64,000 nt of DNA from an uncultured Rhizobiaceae bacterium (GTDB lineage: Bacteria; Pseudomonadota; Alphaproteobacteria; Rhizobiales; Rhizobiaceae), in NCBI GenBank assembly GCA_947259295.1, contig CAMYMG010000067.1, positions 1 to 64,000 of the forward strand, written 5' to 3'. The translations under genes were made by a program, and so were the position numbers. Positions 17,770-27,978 of this stretch are shown here, in pieces. How positions within the stretch are numbered: the first letter of the stretch is position 1; each line of letters starts with the position of its first letter. The notes under the pieces were generated by a model, which saw only the letters and a list, made by a program, of their open reading frames with translations, was not told where the DNA came from and did no database searches.

Positions 17770-18243
17770 CTAGATGTACTGGACTTCGACGACCTCGTAG
17801 CCGCGGGCGCCGCCGGGTGCCAGAACCTCGATGGCGTCGCCGACTTCCTTGCCGATCAGTGCGCGGGCGATGGGCGAGGAAATCGAGATCCGGCCGGATT
17901 TCACGTCGGCCTCCTGGTCGCCGACGATCTGGTAGGTCTTCTTTTCCTCGGTGTCTTCGTCGACCAGCACGACGGTGGCGCCGAACTTGACCTTGTCGCC
18001 GGACAGTTTCGAGACGTCGATGACCTCGGCGCGCGCGATGAGGTCCTCGAGCTCGTTGACGCGGCCCTCGTTCAGGCTCTGGGCCTCCTTGGCGGCGTGA
18101 TATTCGGCATTCTCGGAAAGGTCGCCATGCGAACGGGCTTCGGAAATGGCCTCGATGATGCGCGGGCGTTCAACCTGCTGGCGCCAGCGCAGCTCTTCCT
18201 TCAACGTCTCGAAGCCGCCGGCCGTCATCGGAACCTTGTTCAT
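17770..18243 (-). CDS. greA: transcription elongation factor GreA
   Basis: 157 residues. The N-terminal coiled coil (about 1-75) includes '[20 protein letters not shown]', with the acidic tip D/E residues that stimulate RNA cleavage in backtracked polymerase. The C-terminal FKBP-like domain ends '[20 protein letters not shown]'. It rescues arrested RNA polymerase. It probably shares a transcript with lpsB (22-bp gap). The upstream 281-bp region toward the PQQ dehydrogenase gene is divergent promoter space with no gene seen. Confidence 0.95.
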   Translation of the reverse strand: MNKVPMTAGGFETLKEELRWRQQVERPRIIEAISEARSHGDLSENAEYHAAKEAQSLNEGRVNELEDLIARAEVIDVSKLSGDKVKFGATVVLVDEDTEEKKTYQIVGDQEADVKSGRISISSPIARALIGKEVGDAIEVLAPGGARGYEVVEVQYI

Positions 18244-18524
18244 GTCACATCACCTTTCCAACCGCCGGCCGCGTGCGGATTCCCAATCTGACGGCAAGCG
18301 GGGCAAAACAAAAACGGCCCGGCAGCATTTCGGCTAACGGAACCGTTCACCTCGATTTCCCCGACTATAGCAAGAATGCAGCGATTTTCACGTCAAAAAA
18401 ACAAGGCGGCAAAATTCCCGGGTAGCCTCGTGCCGGGGCTTTGAGGCCGCCCCTCGAAGCGAATGTGAAGCAGCAATGCCCGCCGATTTCTTGCCTTCGT
18501 TCGCAACGCACCTATGTCCAACCG

Positions 18525-19670
18525 ATGGATAAGAAACATGTTCTCGCGGCGACGGCACTTGCCGGACTGGCCATTGCAGCAACCACTTCATCGCGTGCCG
18601 AGCCGGAGATCCTGCAGGCAGGCGATGTCGAGGTGCAGGCCGAAACACTGGGCGGCACGCTCGAACATCCCTGGGGCCTGGACTTCCTGCCGGACGGCGA
18701 TGCGATCGTCACCGAGAGGCCGGGACGGATGCGCATCCTTTCCGACGGCGTTCTCTCCGAGCCCGTCGAGGGCCTGCCCGACATTGCAGTCGGCGGACAG
18801 GGCGGACTTCTCGATGTCGCGGCTTCCCCGGATTTCGAGAGTTCCGGCCTCGTCTATTTCAGCTACTCCGAGCCGGGCCACGGCGGGGCCGGAACGGCCG
18901 TGGCACGGGGGCGCCTGGTGCGCGATGGCGAGGCTGCCCGGCTCGAGGATCTCGACGTCATCTTCTCGATGGCAAGGAAGACCGGCACGGGCCACCATTT
19001 CGGCTCGCGGCTGGTGTTCGGTCCTGATGGCCGCCTTTTCATCACCACCGGTGACCGCGGCGCCCGCAACCGGGCACAGGATCTTCAGGACCGTGCCGGC
19101 GCCGTTCTGCGGATAAATCCGGACGGATCTATACCGGGCGACAATCCCTATGCCGATGGGGCGGCCGCAAAGCCCGAAATCTGGTCGAAAGGCCACCGCA
19201 ACCCGCAGGGGGCTGCTTTCGATCCGGTGACCGGCAGCCTGCTGACGGTCGAGCATGGCGCCAAGGGTGGCGACGAAGTGAACCGGCCGGAGGCCGGCAA
19301 GAACTATGGCTGGCCCGAAATAAGCTACGGCGTCAACTATTCCGGCAGCAAGATCGGCAGCGGCAGCAAGGCACCTGGCTACGAACAGCCGCTGTTTTAC
19401 TGGGACCCGTCGATCGCGCCGTCGGGAATGGCGGTCTATACGGGCGAGATGTTTCCCGAATGGCAGGGCGACCTGCTGGTCGGTTCACTGAAATTCCAGC
19501 TGGTTTCGCTGCTGGAACGGACCGATGCCGGCAAGATTTCCGGAGAATCGCGCTTCTTCGAGGGCGAATTCGGCCGTATCCGGGATGTCAATGTTGCGCC
19601 CGACGGGTCGGTGTGGCTGCTGACCGACGAGGTCGACGGCCATATCGTCAGGCTGAGCAGCGCGGGTTGA
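18525..19670 (+). CDS. PQQ-dependent sugar dehydrogenase (Asd/YliI type)
   Basis: 381 residues from the ATG that opens a signal peptide (MDKKHVLAATALAGLAIA through SSRA). The rest is a six-bladed beta-propeller of the glucose/sorbosone dehydrogenase family: 'LEHPWGLDFLPDGDAIVTER', 'GTGHHFGSRLVFGPDGRLF', 'SKGHRNPQG', 'EHGAKGGDEVN' and 'PSIAPSGMAVYTG'. The histidine and calcium-binding loops of soluble aldose dehydrogenases are present. It would oxidise sugars in the periplasm with PQQ. A strong hairpin terminator follows the stop. No PQQ synthesis genes are visible here. Confidence 0.9.
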   Translation: MDKKHVLAATALAGLAIAATTSSRAEPEILQAGDVEVQAETLGGTLEHPWGLDFLPDGDAIVTERPGRMRILSDGVLSEPVEGLPDIAVGGQGGLLDVAASPDFESSGLVYFSYSEPGHGGAGTAVARGRLVRDGEAARLEDLDVIFSMARKTGTGHHFGSRLVFGPDGRLFITTGDRGARNRAQDLQDRAGAVLRINPDGSIPGDNPYADGAAAKPEIWSKGHRNPQGAAFDPVTGSLLTVEHGAKGGDEVNRPEAGKNYGWPEISYGVNYSGSKIGSGSKAPGYEQPLFYWDPSIAPSGMAVYTGEMFPEWQGDLLVGSLKFQLVSLLERTDAGKISGESRFFEGEFGRIRDVNVAPDGSVWLLTDEVDGHIVRLSSAG

Positions 19671-19677
19671 GACGCGG

Positions 19678-19718
19678 CAACGCGGCCGGCCAGCGAGGGC
19701 CTGGCCGCGTTTTCGTTC
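19678..19718. terminator. terminator between converging genes
   Basis: CGCGGCC and GGCCGCG arms (extended by inner GGCC pairing) are followed by TTTTCG on the plus strand, placed between the sugar dehydrogenase stop and the TPR gene stop. Confidence 0.75.
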
Positions 19719-19728
19719 GGAGTTGCGT

Positions 19729-20256
19729 TCAACTCTTGCTGTAGGCGTCGATCTGCTCGGCAAGCAGCGAATATTCGCGGCAGTCCTTGCCGCAGCGCTT
19801 CTCGATCTCGCCGAGTTGCTGGCGCGCCGCGTCGACGTCGCCGTTCTGCAGATAGGCTTCGCCCATATATTCGCGGACAAGCGTATAGTTCGGATCCTGG
19901 ATCAGCGCCTCGCGGTAATAGCCGAGGCCGACGGATACGCGGCCGGACTTGCGGTGCGAATAGCCGAGATAGTTGAGGATGCGCGGGTCGGACTTGTTTG
20001 AGGCGAGGCTGAGGACAGTGATCGCCTCGCCGTAGCGGCCGGCCATGGCGAGGTCGCGGCCAGTCTCGTAGATGCTGTCGTCGTCGATCATGCCGCGCTG
20101 CGCGTCGGCACATTTCTTCGTGGTCTTGTCCCAGACCTGGCCGCCGGAACATTTCGGCGTGTCGGAACCGCCATCGCCGGCGGCATGAACGGGCGTCGCG
20201 AGGAGCGGCGCTGCCAGAAAGGCGGCAGCCAAGAATTTCGGGAAAGTTCGATTCAT
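19729..20256 (-). CDS. secreted tetratricopeptide-repeat protein
   Basis: 175 residues. ATG after AGGAGACGCCAG. Signal peptide MNRTFPKFLAAAFLAAPLLA. A short cysteine-bearing segment follows ('PKCSGGQVWDKTTKKCAD'). Then come about three TPR units ('IYETGRDLAMAGRYGEAITV', 'NYLGYSHRKSGRVSVGLGYY', 'EYMGEAYLQNGDVDAARQQL'). A pair of cysteines near the C-terminus (CGKDC) could form a disulfide. Such proteins act as periplasmic scaffolds; the partner is unknown. It lies 3' of rarD on the same strand. Confidence 0.82.
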   Translation of the reverse strand: MNRTFPKFLAAAFLAAPLLATPVHAAGDGGSDTPKCSGGQVWDKTTKKCADAQRGMIDDDSIYETGRDLAMAGRYGEAITVLSLASNKSDPRILNYLGYSHRKSGRVSVGLGYYREALIQDPNYTLVREYMGEAYLQNGDVDAARQQLGEIEKRCGKDCREYSLLAEQIDAYSKS

Positions 20257-20332
20257 CTGGCGTCTCCTAAGGTGGGCCTGCGACAACACTAACGCATCGC
20301 GGAAGCATTTCCATCCATAGCGCGCGACGATC

Positions 20333-21247
20333 TCAGCTTCGTGATGGCACCGTGCGATTCGAGAACATCGACCAGGAGTAGAGCGCCAGCGCCGTCCAGA
20401 TCAGGCCAAAGGCAATAGCGCGAACCGTGCTGAACGGCTCATGGAAAAAGAAGATGGCGATGATGAAAATCATTGTCGGAGCAATGTATTGCATGATGCC
20501 GATGGTCGAGAAGCGCAGCAGCTTGGCGCCGAACGCGTAGAGCATGAGCGGCGCGGCGGTGACGGGGCCGCAGCCGATGAGCAGCGCAATGTCGGCCGGT
20601 TGCGACGGCAGGAAATGCCCCTCGCCGCTTGCCTGCAGCCAGAAGATGTAGGCGAGCGACGGGATGCTGAGGATGAGCACCTCGAGGAAGAAGCCCTGGC
20701 TCGGACCGACCGGCAGCGTCTTGCGCAGGAAGGCGTAGATGGCGAAGGAGATGGCCAGCGCCAGCGACACCCAGGGCATGCCGCCGCCATCGAAGGTGAG
20801 CACAAGCACTGCGACGGTCGCCAGCCCGACGGCGGCTATCTGCAGGCGGCTGAGCTTCTCGCCGAGCAGGACGGCGCCCATGGCGACGATAACCAGCGGG
20901 TTGATGTAGTAGCCGAGCGCGGTTTCCACTGCCCTGTCGGCGGCGATCGCCCAGACATAGATGCCCCAGTTGACGGTGATGAGCGAGGCGGTGAGCGCGG
21001 CCATCAACAGCGTGCGCGGCTGCCGGAAGGCTGCCTTGACGTCGGCGGTTCGCCCGAGAAGCAGCAGCACGGCGCCGGCAATCGGCACCGACCAGACGAT
21101 GCGGTGGGCAACGACTTCGGCAGCGGGAATATGCGCCACGGCCTTCATGTAGAAGGGCAGGAAGCCCCAGAGCAGATAGGCCGACAGCGCGAAAAGAAAG
21201 CCACGCGTGGCGGAATTGTCGGTCGGTTGTGCGGATTCGGTTGCCAT
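20333..21247 (-). CDS. rarD: EamA-family transporter RarD
   Basis: 304 residues with ten predicted membrane segments in two EamA-type repeats. The N-terminus 'GFLFALSAYLLWGFLPFYMK' and 'AAEVVAHRIVWSVP' match the RarD branch. 'ALGYYINPLVIVAMGAVLLG' ends the first repeat. RarD proteins are inner-membrane drug/metabolite-superfamily permeases first described as chloramphenicol-sensitivity proteins; the natural substrate is unclear. Likely a single-gene unit; the cimA stop is 102 bp upstream of its start. Confidence 0.9.
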   Translation of the reverse strand: MATESAQPTDNSATRGFLFALSAYLLWGFLPFYMKAVAHIPAAEVVAHRIVWSVPIAGAVLLLLGRTADVKAAFRQPRTLLMAALTASLITVNWGIYVWAIAADRAVETALGYYINPLVIVAMGAVLLGEKLSRLQIAAVGLATVAVLVLTFDGGGMPWVSLALAISFAIYAFLRKTLPVGPSQGFFLEVLILSIPSLAYIFWLQASGEGHFLPSQPADIALLIGCGPVTAAPLMLYAFGAKLLRFSTIGIMQYIAPTMIFIIAIFFFHEPFSTVRAIAFGLIWTALALYSWSMFSNRTVPSRS

Positions 21248-21348
21248 GGGGCCCCATATGGGCCGCCGGCGGCGAAAGGACCATGCAAAATCATTGATGG
21301 TTCATGCGGTTCCGGTTGATGGAACAACGAGCGGAGATTGCGGCGCCG

Positions 21349-22965
21349 CTATTCGGCGGCAACGCGGCCTGCCATGTCACGGTTCTTCATGAGCTTGTAG
21401 ACGACCGAATCCATCAGCGCCTGGAAGGAGGCGTCGATGATGTTTTCCGAGACGCCTACCGTCCACCAGCGGCCGCCGCCGCTGTCGCGCGATTCGATCA
21501 GCACGCGGGTGATCGCCTCGGTGCCGCCATTGAGGATACGCACCTTGTAGTCGACCAGTTCGAGGTCGGCGATCTCATCCTGGAATTTTCCGAGATCCTT
21601 GCGCAGCGCGAGGTCGAGCGCATTGACCGGGCCGTTGCCTTCGGCGACCGACATCTTCTCCTCGCCGTCGACCTCGATCCTGACGACCGCCTCAGACACC
21701 GTCTTGAGGTTGCCGATGGCGTCGAAGCGGCGCTCGACCATGCAGCGGAAGCTGGTCGCCCGGAAGAATTCCGGGACAGTGTGCAGGATGCTGCGCGCCA
21801 AGAGCTCGAAGCTCGCCTCGGCGCCTTCGTAGGAATAGCCCTGCGCCTCGCGCTCTTTGACGATCGAGATCAGCGTGTCCAGCCGGTCGTCCCTCGCCTC
21901 GACGTCGATGCCGCGGCGCCTCAGCTCGGCAATGAAATTTGCCCGCCCGCCCTGGTCCGAAACCATGACCTTGCGCCGGTTGCCGACCGATTCCGGCGGC
22001 ACGTGCTCATAGGTTTCCGGCTCCTTGGCGATGGCCGAGGCATGGATGCCGGCCTTGGTGCTGAAGGCCGACTGGCCGACATAGGGCGCCTGCGGCTCGG
22101 GCGCGCGGTTGAGCAGCTCGTCGAAGCCGCGCGACAGGCGCGAGATGCCGGCAAGCTTCTCTGGCGTGATGCCGGTCTCGAATTTTTCGGCGAAGCCGGG
22201 CTTCAGCACCAGCGTCGGGATGATCGAGACGAGGTTGGCGTTGCCGCAACGCTCGCCGATGCCGTTCAGCGTGCCCTGGATCTGGCGCACGCCGGCCTCG
22301 ACGGCGGCGAGCGAGTTGGCAACCGCCTGTCCGGTATCGTCATGCGCGTGGATGCCGAGGTTTTCGCCCGGGATGCCTGCGGCGATGACCGCCTCGACGA
22401 TTTTCCTGACCTCCGACGGCTGCGAGCCGCCATTGGTGTCGCAAAGCACGACCCAGCGCGCGCCGGCCTCGAAGGCGGTGCGGGCGCAGGCCAGCGCATA
22501 GTCCGGATTGGCCTTGTAGCCGTCGAAGAAGTGCTCGCAGTCGACCATCGCCTCCTTGCCGGCGGCGACCGCCGCCTCGACCGAGGCGCGGATGGATTCG
22601 AGGTTCTCCTCGTTGGTGCAGCCGAGCGCGACACGCACGTGGTAGTCCCAGGACTTCGCGACGTAGCAGACGGCGTCGGACTGGGACTGGACGAGCAGCG
22701 CGAGGCCAGGATCGTTGGAGGCCGAGACGCCGGCGCGCTTGGTCATGCCGAAGGCGACGAACTTCGCGTTTGCCGTGCGCTTCTGCTCGAAGAAGGCGGT
22801 GTCGGTCGGATTGGCGCCCGGGTAGCCGCCCTCGACATAGTCGAGGCCGAAATCGTCGAGCATGGCGGCGATGGCGATCTTGTCCTCGACGGAAAAGTCG
22901 ACGCCCGGCGTCTGCTGGCCGTCGCGCAGCGTGGTGTCGAAGAGGTAGAGGCGGTGGCGAGTCAT
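21349..22965 (-). CDS. cimA: citramalate synthase
   Basis: 538 residues from the ATG that gives MTRHRLYLFDTTLRDGQQTP. The catalytic TIM barrel of the HMGL/LeuA superfamily carries the FDTTLRDGQQTPG signature, the late HAHDDTGQAVANSLA metal-binding motif and 'GTLNGIGERCGNANL'. The C-terminal LeuA-like allosteric domain starts around residue 400. The length and the FDTTLRDG/'GVDFSVEDK' start fit the CimA type rather than LeuA. It condenses pyruvate with acetyl-CoA to citramalate, a threonine-independent route to isoleucine. A palindromic repeat element lies 30 bp upstream of the start. Confidence 0.9.
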   Translation of the reverse strand: MTRHRLYLFDTTLRDGQQTPGVDFSVEDKIAIAAMLDDFGLDYVEGGYPGANPTDTAFFEQKRTANAKFVAFGMTKRAGVSASNDPGLALLVQSQSDAVCYVAKSWDYHVRVALGCTNEENLESIRASVEAAVAAGKEAMVDCEHFFDGYKANPDYALACARTAFEAGARWVVLCDTNGGSQPSEVRKIVEAVIAAGIPGENLGIHAHDDTGQAVANSLAAVEAGVRQIQGTLNGIGERCGNANLVSIIPTLVLKPGFAEKFETGITPEKLAGISRLSRGFDELLNRAPEPQAPYVGQSAFSTKAGIHASAIAKEPETYEHVPPESVGNRRKVMVSDQGGRANFIAELRRRGIDVEARDDRLDTLISIVKEREAQGYSYEGAEASFELLARSILHTVPEFFRATSFRCMVERRFDAIGNLKTVSEAVVRIEVDGEEKMSVAEGNGPVNALDLALRKDLGKFQDEIADLELVDYKVRILNGGTEAITRVLIESRDSGGGRWWTVGVSENIIDASFQALMDSVVYKLMKNRDMAGRVAAE

Positions 22966-22994
22966 TGGCAATATCCAGTCGTCTGCATTCCTTA

Positions 22995-23154
22995 GCGCCC
23001 CCCTCTGTCCTGCCGGACATCTCCCCCACGAGGGGGGAGATTGGCTGGCTGCGCAATTCTCGCCAATCGCGAAAGTCGGAAGGGAGGCGGGGCCTCGATA
23101 GCGGATAATCTCCCCCCTTGTGGGGGAGATGGCCGGCAGGCCAAAGGGGGGCCA
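22995..23154. repeat. palindromic intergenic repeat element, copy A
   Basis: Two inverted arms of about 47 bp (22995-23042 and 23107-23154) surround about 64 bp of unrelated sequence. The left arm carries CCCCCCTCTGTCCTGCCGG and then ATCTCCCCCAC; the right arm carries the complement with a few changes. RNA from either strand would fold into a long hairpin. It sits between pip and cimA. The same arms recur at 25458-25760. Confidence 0.88.
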
Positions 23155-23173
23155 CGTAGAGCGCGCAGGCCCA

Positions 23174-24621
<1,448 letters not shown>

Positions 24622-24633
24622 GAGGGCGACCTC

Positions 24634-25017
24634 CTATTCGGGCGCATGGCAGACCGCTTCGACATTGTTGCCGTCGGGATCGATCACGAAGGCGCCGTAG
24701 TAGTCCGGGTGGTAGTGGGCGCGGATGCCCGGTGCGCCATTGTCTCGACCGCCAGCGGCGATGGCCGCGCGATAGAAGGCGTCGACCTCCGCGCGGCTGG
24801 CGGCACGGAAGGCGTAGTGCCGCCCGGGGCCTGTCTCGGCCGCTTCCGTCAGCCAGAAATCCGGCTTCCCGGCGCCATAGCCGACGACCTTCCTGCCGCC
24901 GGTGAATTCGCCGGGCACTGTCATCAGCAGTTTCGCGCCGAGCGGTGCGAAAGCGGCGTCGTAGAACGCTTTTGCCCTGTCGAAGTCGGCAACGACGATG
25001 CCGGTGTGGTCGATCAT
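24634..25017 (-). CDS. VOC-family (glyoxalase/dioxygenase fold) protein
   Basis: 127 residues. Starts 'MIDHTGIVVADFDRAKAFYD' and ends 'AFVIDPDGNNVEAVCH', the paired beta-alpha-beta-beta-beta motifs of the vicinal oxygen chelate fold. Candidate metal ligands are H4, an internal histidine and E in 'NNVEAV'. Substrate unknown. The start overlaps the stop of the DUF559 gene (ATGA) and the protein belongs to the four-gene operon ending with pip. Confidence 0.85.
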   Translation of the reverse strand: MIDHTGIVVADFDRAKAFYDAAFAPLGAKLLMTVPGEFTGGRKVVGYGAGKPDFWLTEAAETGPGRHYAFRAASRAEVDAFYRAAIAAGGRDNGAPGIRAHYHPDYYGAFVIDPDGNNVEAVCHAPE

Positions 25018-25436
25018 GACATGTGCTCCCTTGCTGTGGGTCGTGGATGCGCCGGGTCTGCGGCGGCGCCCGGGCCGGCAAGGCCGGCGGAAATGACGAT
25101 GTGCTGGCAGACGTTGTCGATATCGGAAAGCACGTCGTCGTTCCAGAAGCGGAGGATGGACCAGCCGTCCTGCTCAAGGCGGCGGGTGCGCAGTGCATCC
25201 CGCGATGCCGCGCTGTCGTCGGCATGCTGCGAGCCGTCAACCTCGACGATCAGTTTTTTGGCGGAACAAGCGAAGTCGACGATATAGCCGGCGATCGGTA
25301 CCTGACGGCGAAATCCCAGTCCCATAAGTCGATGGGCGCGCAATTCATTCCAGAGCTTCAGTTCGGCATCGGTCATGACGCGTCGCATCGCCTTGGCGTT
25401 TCGGCGGTTTGCGGGCGGGATCGGGGTGTGCGGCAT
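25014..25436 (-). CDS. DUF559 (Vsr-like endonuclease fold) protein
   Basis: 140 residues from the second ATG (MPHTPIPPAN); a start two codons earlier at 25442 is also possible. The core 'MTDAELKLWNELRAHRLMGLGFRRQVPIAGYIVDFAC' followed by 'LIVEVDGSQHAD' is the DUF559 pattern. It resembles very-short-patch-repair endonucleases, with the D-x(n)-EVDG residues forming the likely metal site. Activity on DNA is inferred from the fold only. First gene of the DUF559-VOC-GFA-pip set; its start lies 22 bp from a palindromic repeat. Confidence 0.82.
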   Translation of the reverse strand: MPHTPIPPANRRNAKAMRRVMTDAELKLWNELRAHRLMGLGFRRQVPIAGYIVDFACSAKKLIVEVDGSQHADDSAASRDALRTRRLEQDGWSILRFWNDDVLSDIDNVCQHIVISAGLAGPGAAADPAHPRPTAREHMS

Positions 25437-25457
25437 GGTCAACCGCCCGCCTGAAGG

Positions 25458-25760
25458 GCCAGCGCTCTACGGCGCCCCCCTCTGTCCTGCCGGACATCTC
25501 CCCCACATGGGGGGAGATCGACCAATCGCCCAGACTGCGGCGGGCGCGAGCGGCGCGGATGCAGGATATCGCTGTTTGTGCGTAACGCCAGCGCTCTACG
25601 GCGCCCCCCTCTGTCCTGCCGGACATCTCCCCCACAGGGGGGGAGATCGACCGGCCGCGCCGTTGTCGCCATTCGCGAGTGTCGCAAGAGAAGCGGGGCG
25701 CCGGTGACTGATAATCTCCCCCCTCGTGGGGGAGATGGCCGGCAGGCCAGAGGGGGGCGC
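25458..25760. repeat. palindromic intergenic repeat element, copy B, with duplicated left arm
   Basis: The left arm with 16 bp of flank (GCCAGCGCTCTACGGC) occurs twice as a direct repeat of 66 bp (25458-25523 and 25587-25652, offset 129). The two differ at about one position in the short loop. A single inverted right arm lies at 25713-25760. The element fills the gap between cysS and the DUF559 operon. It is the same family as copy A at 22995-23154. Confidence 0.88.
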
Positions 25761-25788
25761 TGTCCCGCCAGCCTATCCGCAGCCGCAC

Positions 25789-27336
25789 TCAACGCCTGAC
25801 CTCCCAGGTTGTCACGCGCTCGCCCGTGACGGGATCCCTGCCGTCCTTGAGCTGGATGCCCTCGGCTAGAAGCTCATCGCGGATGCGGTCGGCCTCGGTC
25901 CAGTTTTTGTCGGCGATGAAGGCGAGGCGGGCCTGAAGTTGACCCTCGAACCAGTCCTTCGTTCGACCCATCAGTTCAAGCACCTGATGGAGACGATTAG
26001 CTCGTCGTGCCTCCTCTTTCACATCCTGCAAATCGTGTCGGGCGTCATCAAAATCTTCGTCCTTCGCAAAGCCAAACCAATGCAAAGTATGTGCGAGATT
26101 GTGGCCGTGTTCTGCACCTCTCGCCAAGTTGCGCGCGAGCCTGTCTACCTCTCGGCGGACAACTGCGAAGTTGAGATCGTCGATGAGACCGCCCACAATG
26201 GTCGGATCCAGCATTCCTTGCTCAGGTATGTAGCGCTTTGCAGCGTGCTTCCATTCCAAAAGTGTCGCCTCGGCCTCGATCAGGCGGCTCAGCGAAAAAT
26301 CGATCGGCTCGCGATAATGCGTCATCAGCATGGCCAGCCGCAAAACTGGTCCCGGCCACTTCCGCCCGCCAAACTTCTCTGTCTCCAGAAGCTCATTTAT
26401 CGTGACGAAGTTGCCCTCGCTCTTCGACATCTTCTTGCCTTCGACCTGCAGAAAGCCGTTGTGCATCCAGACGTTGGCCATGACGGCGGTGCCGTGGGCG
26501 CAGCGGGACTGGGCGATCTCGTTTTCGTGGTGGGGGAAGATCAAGTCGAGGCCGCCGCCGTGGATGTCGAATTCCTGGCCGAGATAGGCGGCGGACATGG
26601 CCGAGCACTCGATGTGCCAGCCGGGGCGGCCGCGGATGGCTTTCGAGGTGCCGTCGGCTAAGCGGAAGCTGGCGTCCCAGCCGGGCTCCTCGGCCGAGGA
26701 TTCCTTCCACAGAACGAAGTCCTGCGGATTCTTCTTGTGCGCGTCGACGGCGATGCGGGCACCGGCCTGCTGTTCGTCGAGATTGCGCTTCGACAATTGG
26801 CCGTAGTCGGCCATCGAGGTGGTGTCGAAGAGGATTTCGCCTTTTGCCTCATAGGCATGGCCGCGGTCGATGAGAGACTGAATCAGGCTGACCATGTCGT
26901 CCTTGCCGTCGGCGCGGGGCAGGACGAACTCGGTGGCGCGCGGCTGGAAGGTCGGCGGCAGGCAGCCGAGCGCGGTCACGTCCTTCTGGTACTGCTCGTA
27001 GGTCGGCTCGGTGACCTTGCGGATCGCCTCGTTGAGCGACAGCTTTCCCGAGGCGATCTGGTCGCCATAGTCGCGCAGGGCGCGGGTGTTGATCTTGTCG
27101 TCGACGTCGGTGATGTTGCGCACATAGGTGACGTGGTCGGCGCCGTAGAGATGGCGCAGCAGGCGGTAGAGCACGTCGAAGACGATCGCCGGGCGCGCAT
27201 TGCCGATATGGGCGTAGTCGTAGACGGTCGGGCCGCAGACATACATGCGCACATTGGCCGGATCGATGGGCTGGAAAGCCTCCTTCGTCCGCGTCAGCGT
27301 GTTGTAGAGCCTGAGGCCCTGGTCCTTGTCCGCCAT
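25789..27336 (-). CDS. cysS: cysteinyl-tRNA synthetase
   Basis: 515 residues. '[19 protein letters not shown]' holds the HIGH-type HIGN motif and the first zinc cysteine. '[12 protein letters not shown]' and '[14 protein letters not shown]' carry further zinc ligands. KMSKSEGN is the second ATP signature. It charges tRNA-Cys with cysteine. The 3' third of the gene (about 25930-26440) is visibly richer in A/T than the 5' part, although the frame is intact. The upstream 476 bp contain no clear gene. Confidence 0.95.
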   Translation of the reverse strand: MADKDQGLRLYNTLTRTKEAFQPIDPANVRMYVCGPTVYDYAHIGNARPAIVFDVLYRLLRHLYGADHVTYVRNITDVDDKINTRALRDYGDQIASGKLSLNEAIRKVTEPTYEQYQKDVTALGCLPPTFQPRATEFVLPRADGKDDMVSLIQSLIDRGHAYEAKGEILFDTTSMADYGQLSKRNLDEQQAGARIAVDAHKKNPQDFVLWKESSAEEPGWDASFRLADGTSKAIRGRPGWHIECSAMSAAYLGQEFDIHGGGLDLIFPHHENEIAQSRCAHGTAVMANVWMHNGFLQVEGKKMSKSEGNFVTINELLETEKFGGRKWPGPVLRLAMLMTHYREPIDFSLSRLIEAEATLLEWKHAAKRYIPEQGMLDPTIVGGLIDDLNFAVVRREVDRLARNLARGAEHGHNLAHTLHWFGFAKDEDFDDARHDLQDVKEEARRANRLHQVLELMGRTKDWFEGQLQARLAFIADKNWTEADRIRDELLAEGIQLKDGRDPVTGERVTTWEVRR

Positions 27337-27812
27337 GAACTTCCCTCTTCGCCGTTACGGCCTAACCGAAAAGCGTGAAACTTTTCATGACCGCGCCGGG
27401 CCTGCTGGCCTGGGCGTTTGTCCTGTCGAGAGAAAAGGCGAAAACGTCCGGTCCAGCGCTCGGCGCTAGCCAATAATGCAAATGCCACAAATGGCGAAAG
27501 ACGTTTTCATGGCGGCTTTATCGCGCCGCCCTGCCCGTTCCGTCAAGTGCTACGCGCAGGACGTGTAACGGGAAACGGGATCGCGGAGACAAGCAGCCGA
27601 TACAATCGCCGCCTAGCGTGACTGTTGCAGCAACGTCGCAGCGGGTCGGAAACGCCGCCGGCAAAGAGATATGAAAGACTTTATTAAACATGTCGGAACA
27701 TCAAATGGGGCATGGCGTTGGCCTTTGAGTGCGGGCCACGCTTTCGACCCAATCGACCACCATGTGCAGCGTCCCGCAACAAACTGATCCGATGATCAAG
27801 AGGAAGAAACCA
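27337..27812. other. intergenic region upstream of cysS
   Basis: 476 bp without a supported gene. It must contain the leftward cysS promoter and a rightward promoter for the small ORF. A GGCGGC/GCCGCC hairpin lies at about 27511-27530. I see no known riboswitch or RNA gene. Confidence 0.5.
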
Positions 27813-27956
27813 ATGCCACTCACTGCCAGCGAAGCTGCACGCATCGCCGTTCCGGCCCTGCCGCTCGCCACGCTTTACCGCCCGATCGGCCCAGCCGCCG
27901 TCGTCGCCGCGCTCATCTGCACCAAGAAGAAGGTCAAGGCCACCAAGCCTTCCTGA
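27813..27956 (+). CDS. possible small membrane-active protein (47 aa)
   Basis: 47 residues. The ATG is preceded by AGGAAG with about 7 bases spacing. The middle is a hydrophobic segment (IAVPALPLATLYRP, then AAVVAALIC) and the end is strongly basic (TKKKVKATKPS), as in small membrane proteins. Third positions are mostly G or C, as in real genes here. An in-frame ATG at 27792 would add seven residues. No family recognised. Confidence 0.42.
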   Translation: MPLTASEAARIAVPALPLATLYRPIGPAAVVAALICTKKKVKATKPS

Positions 27957-27978
27957 GACCGGCGCGCCGGAGACGGCG

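Noticed and set aside
20441..21319. 292-codon plus-strand frame opposite rarD
   Set aside because: Antisense to ten clear membrane helices of RarD; no motifs.
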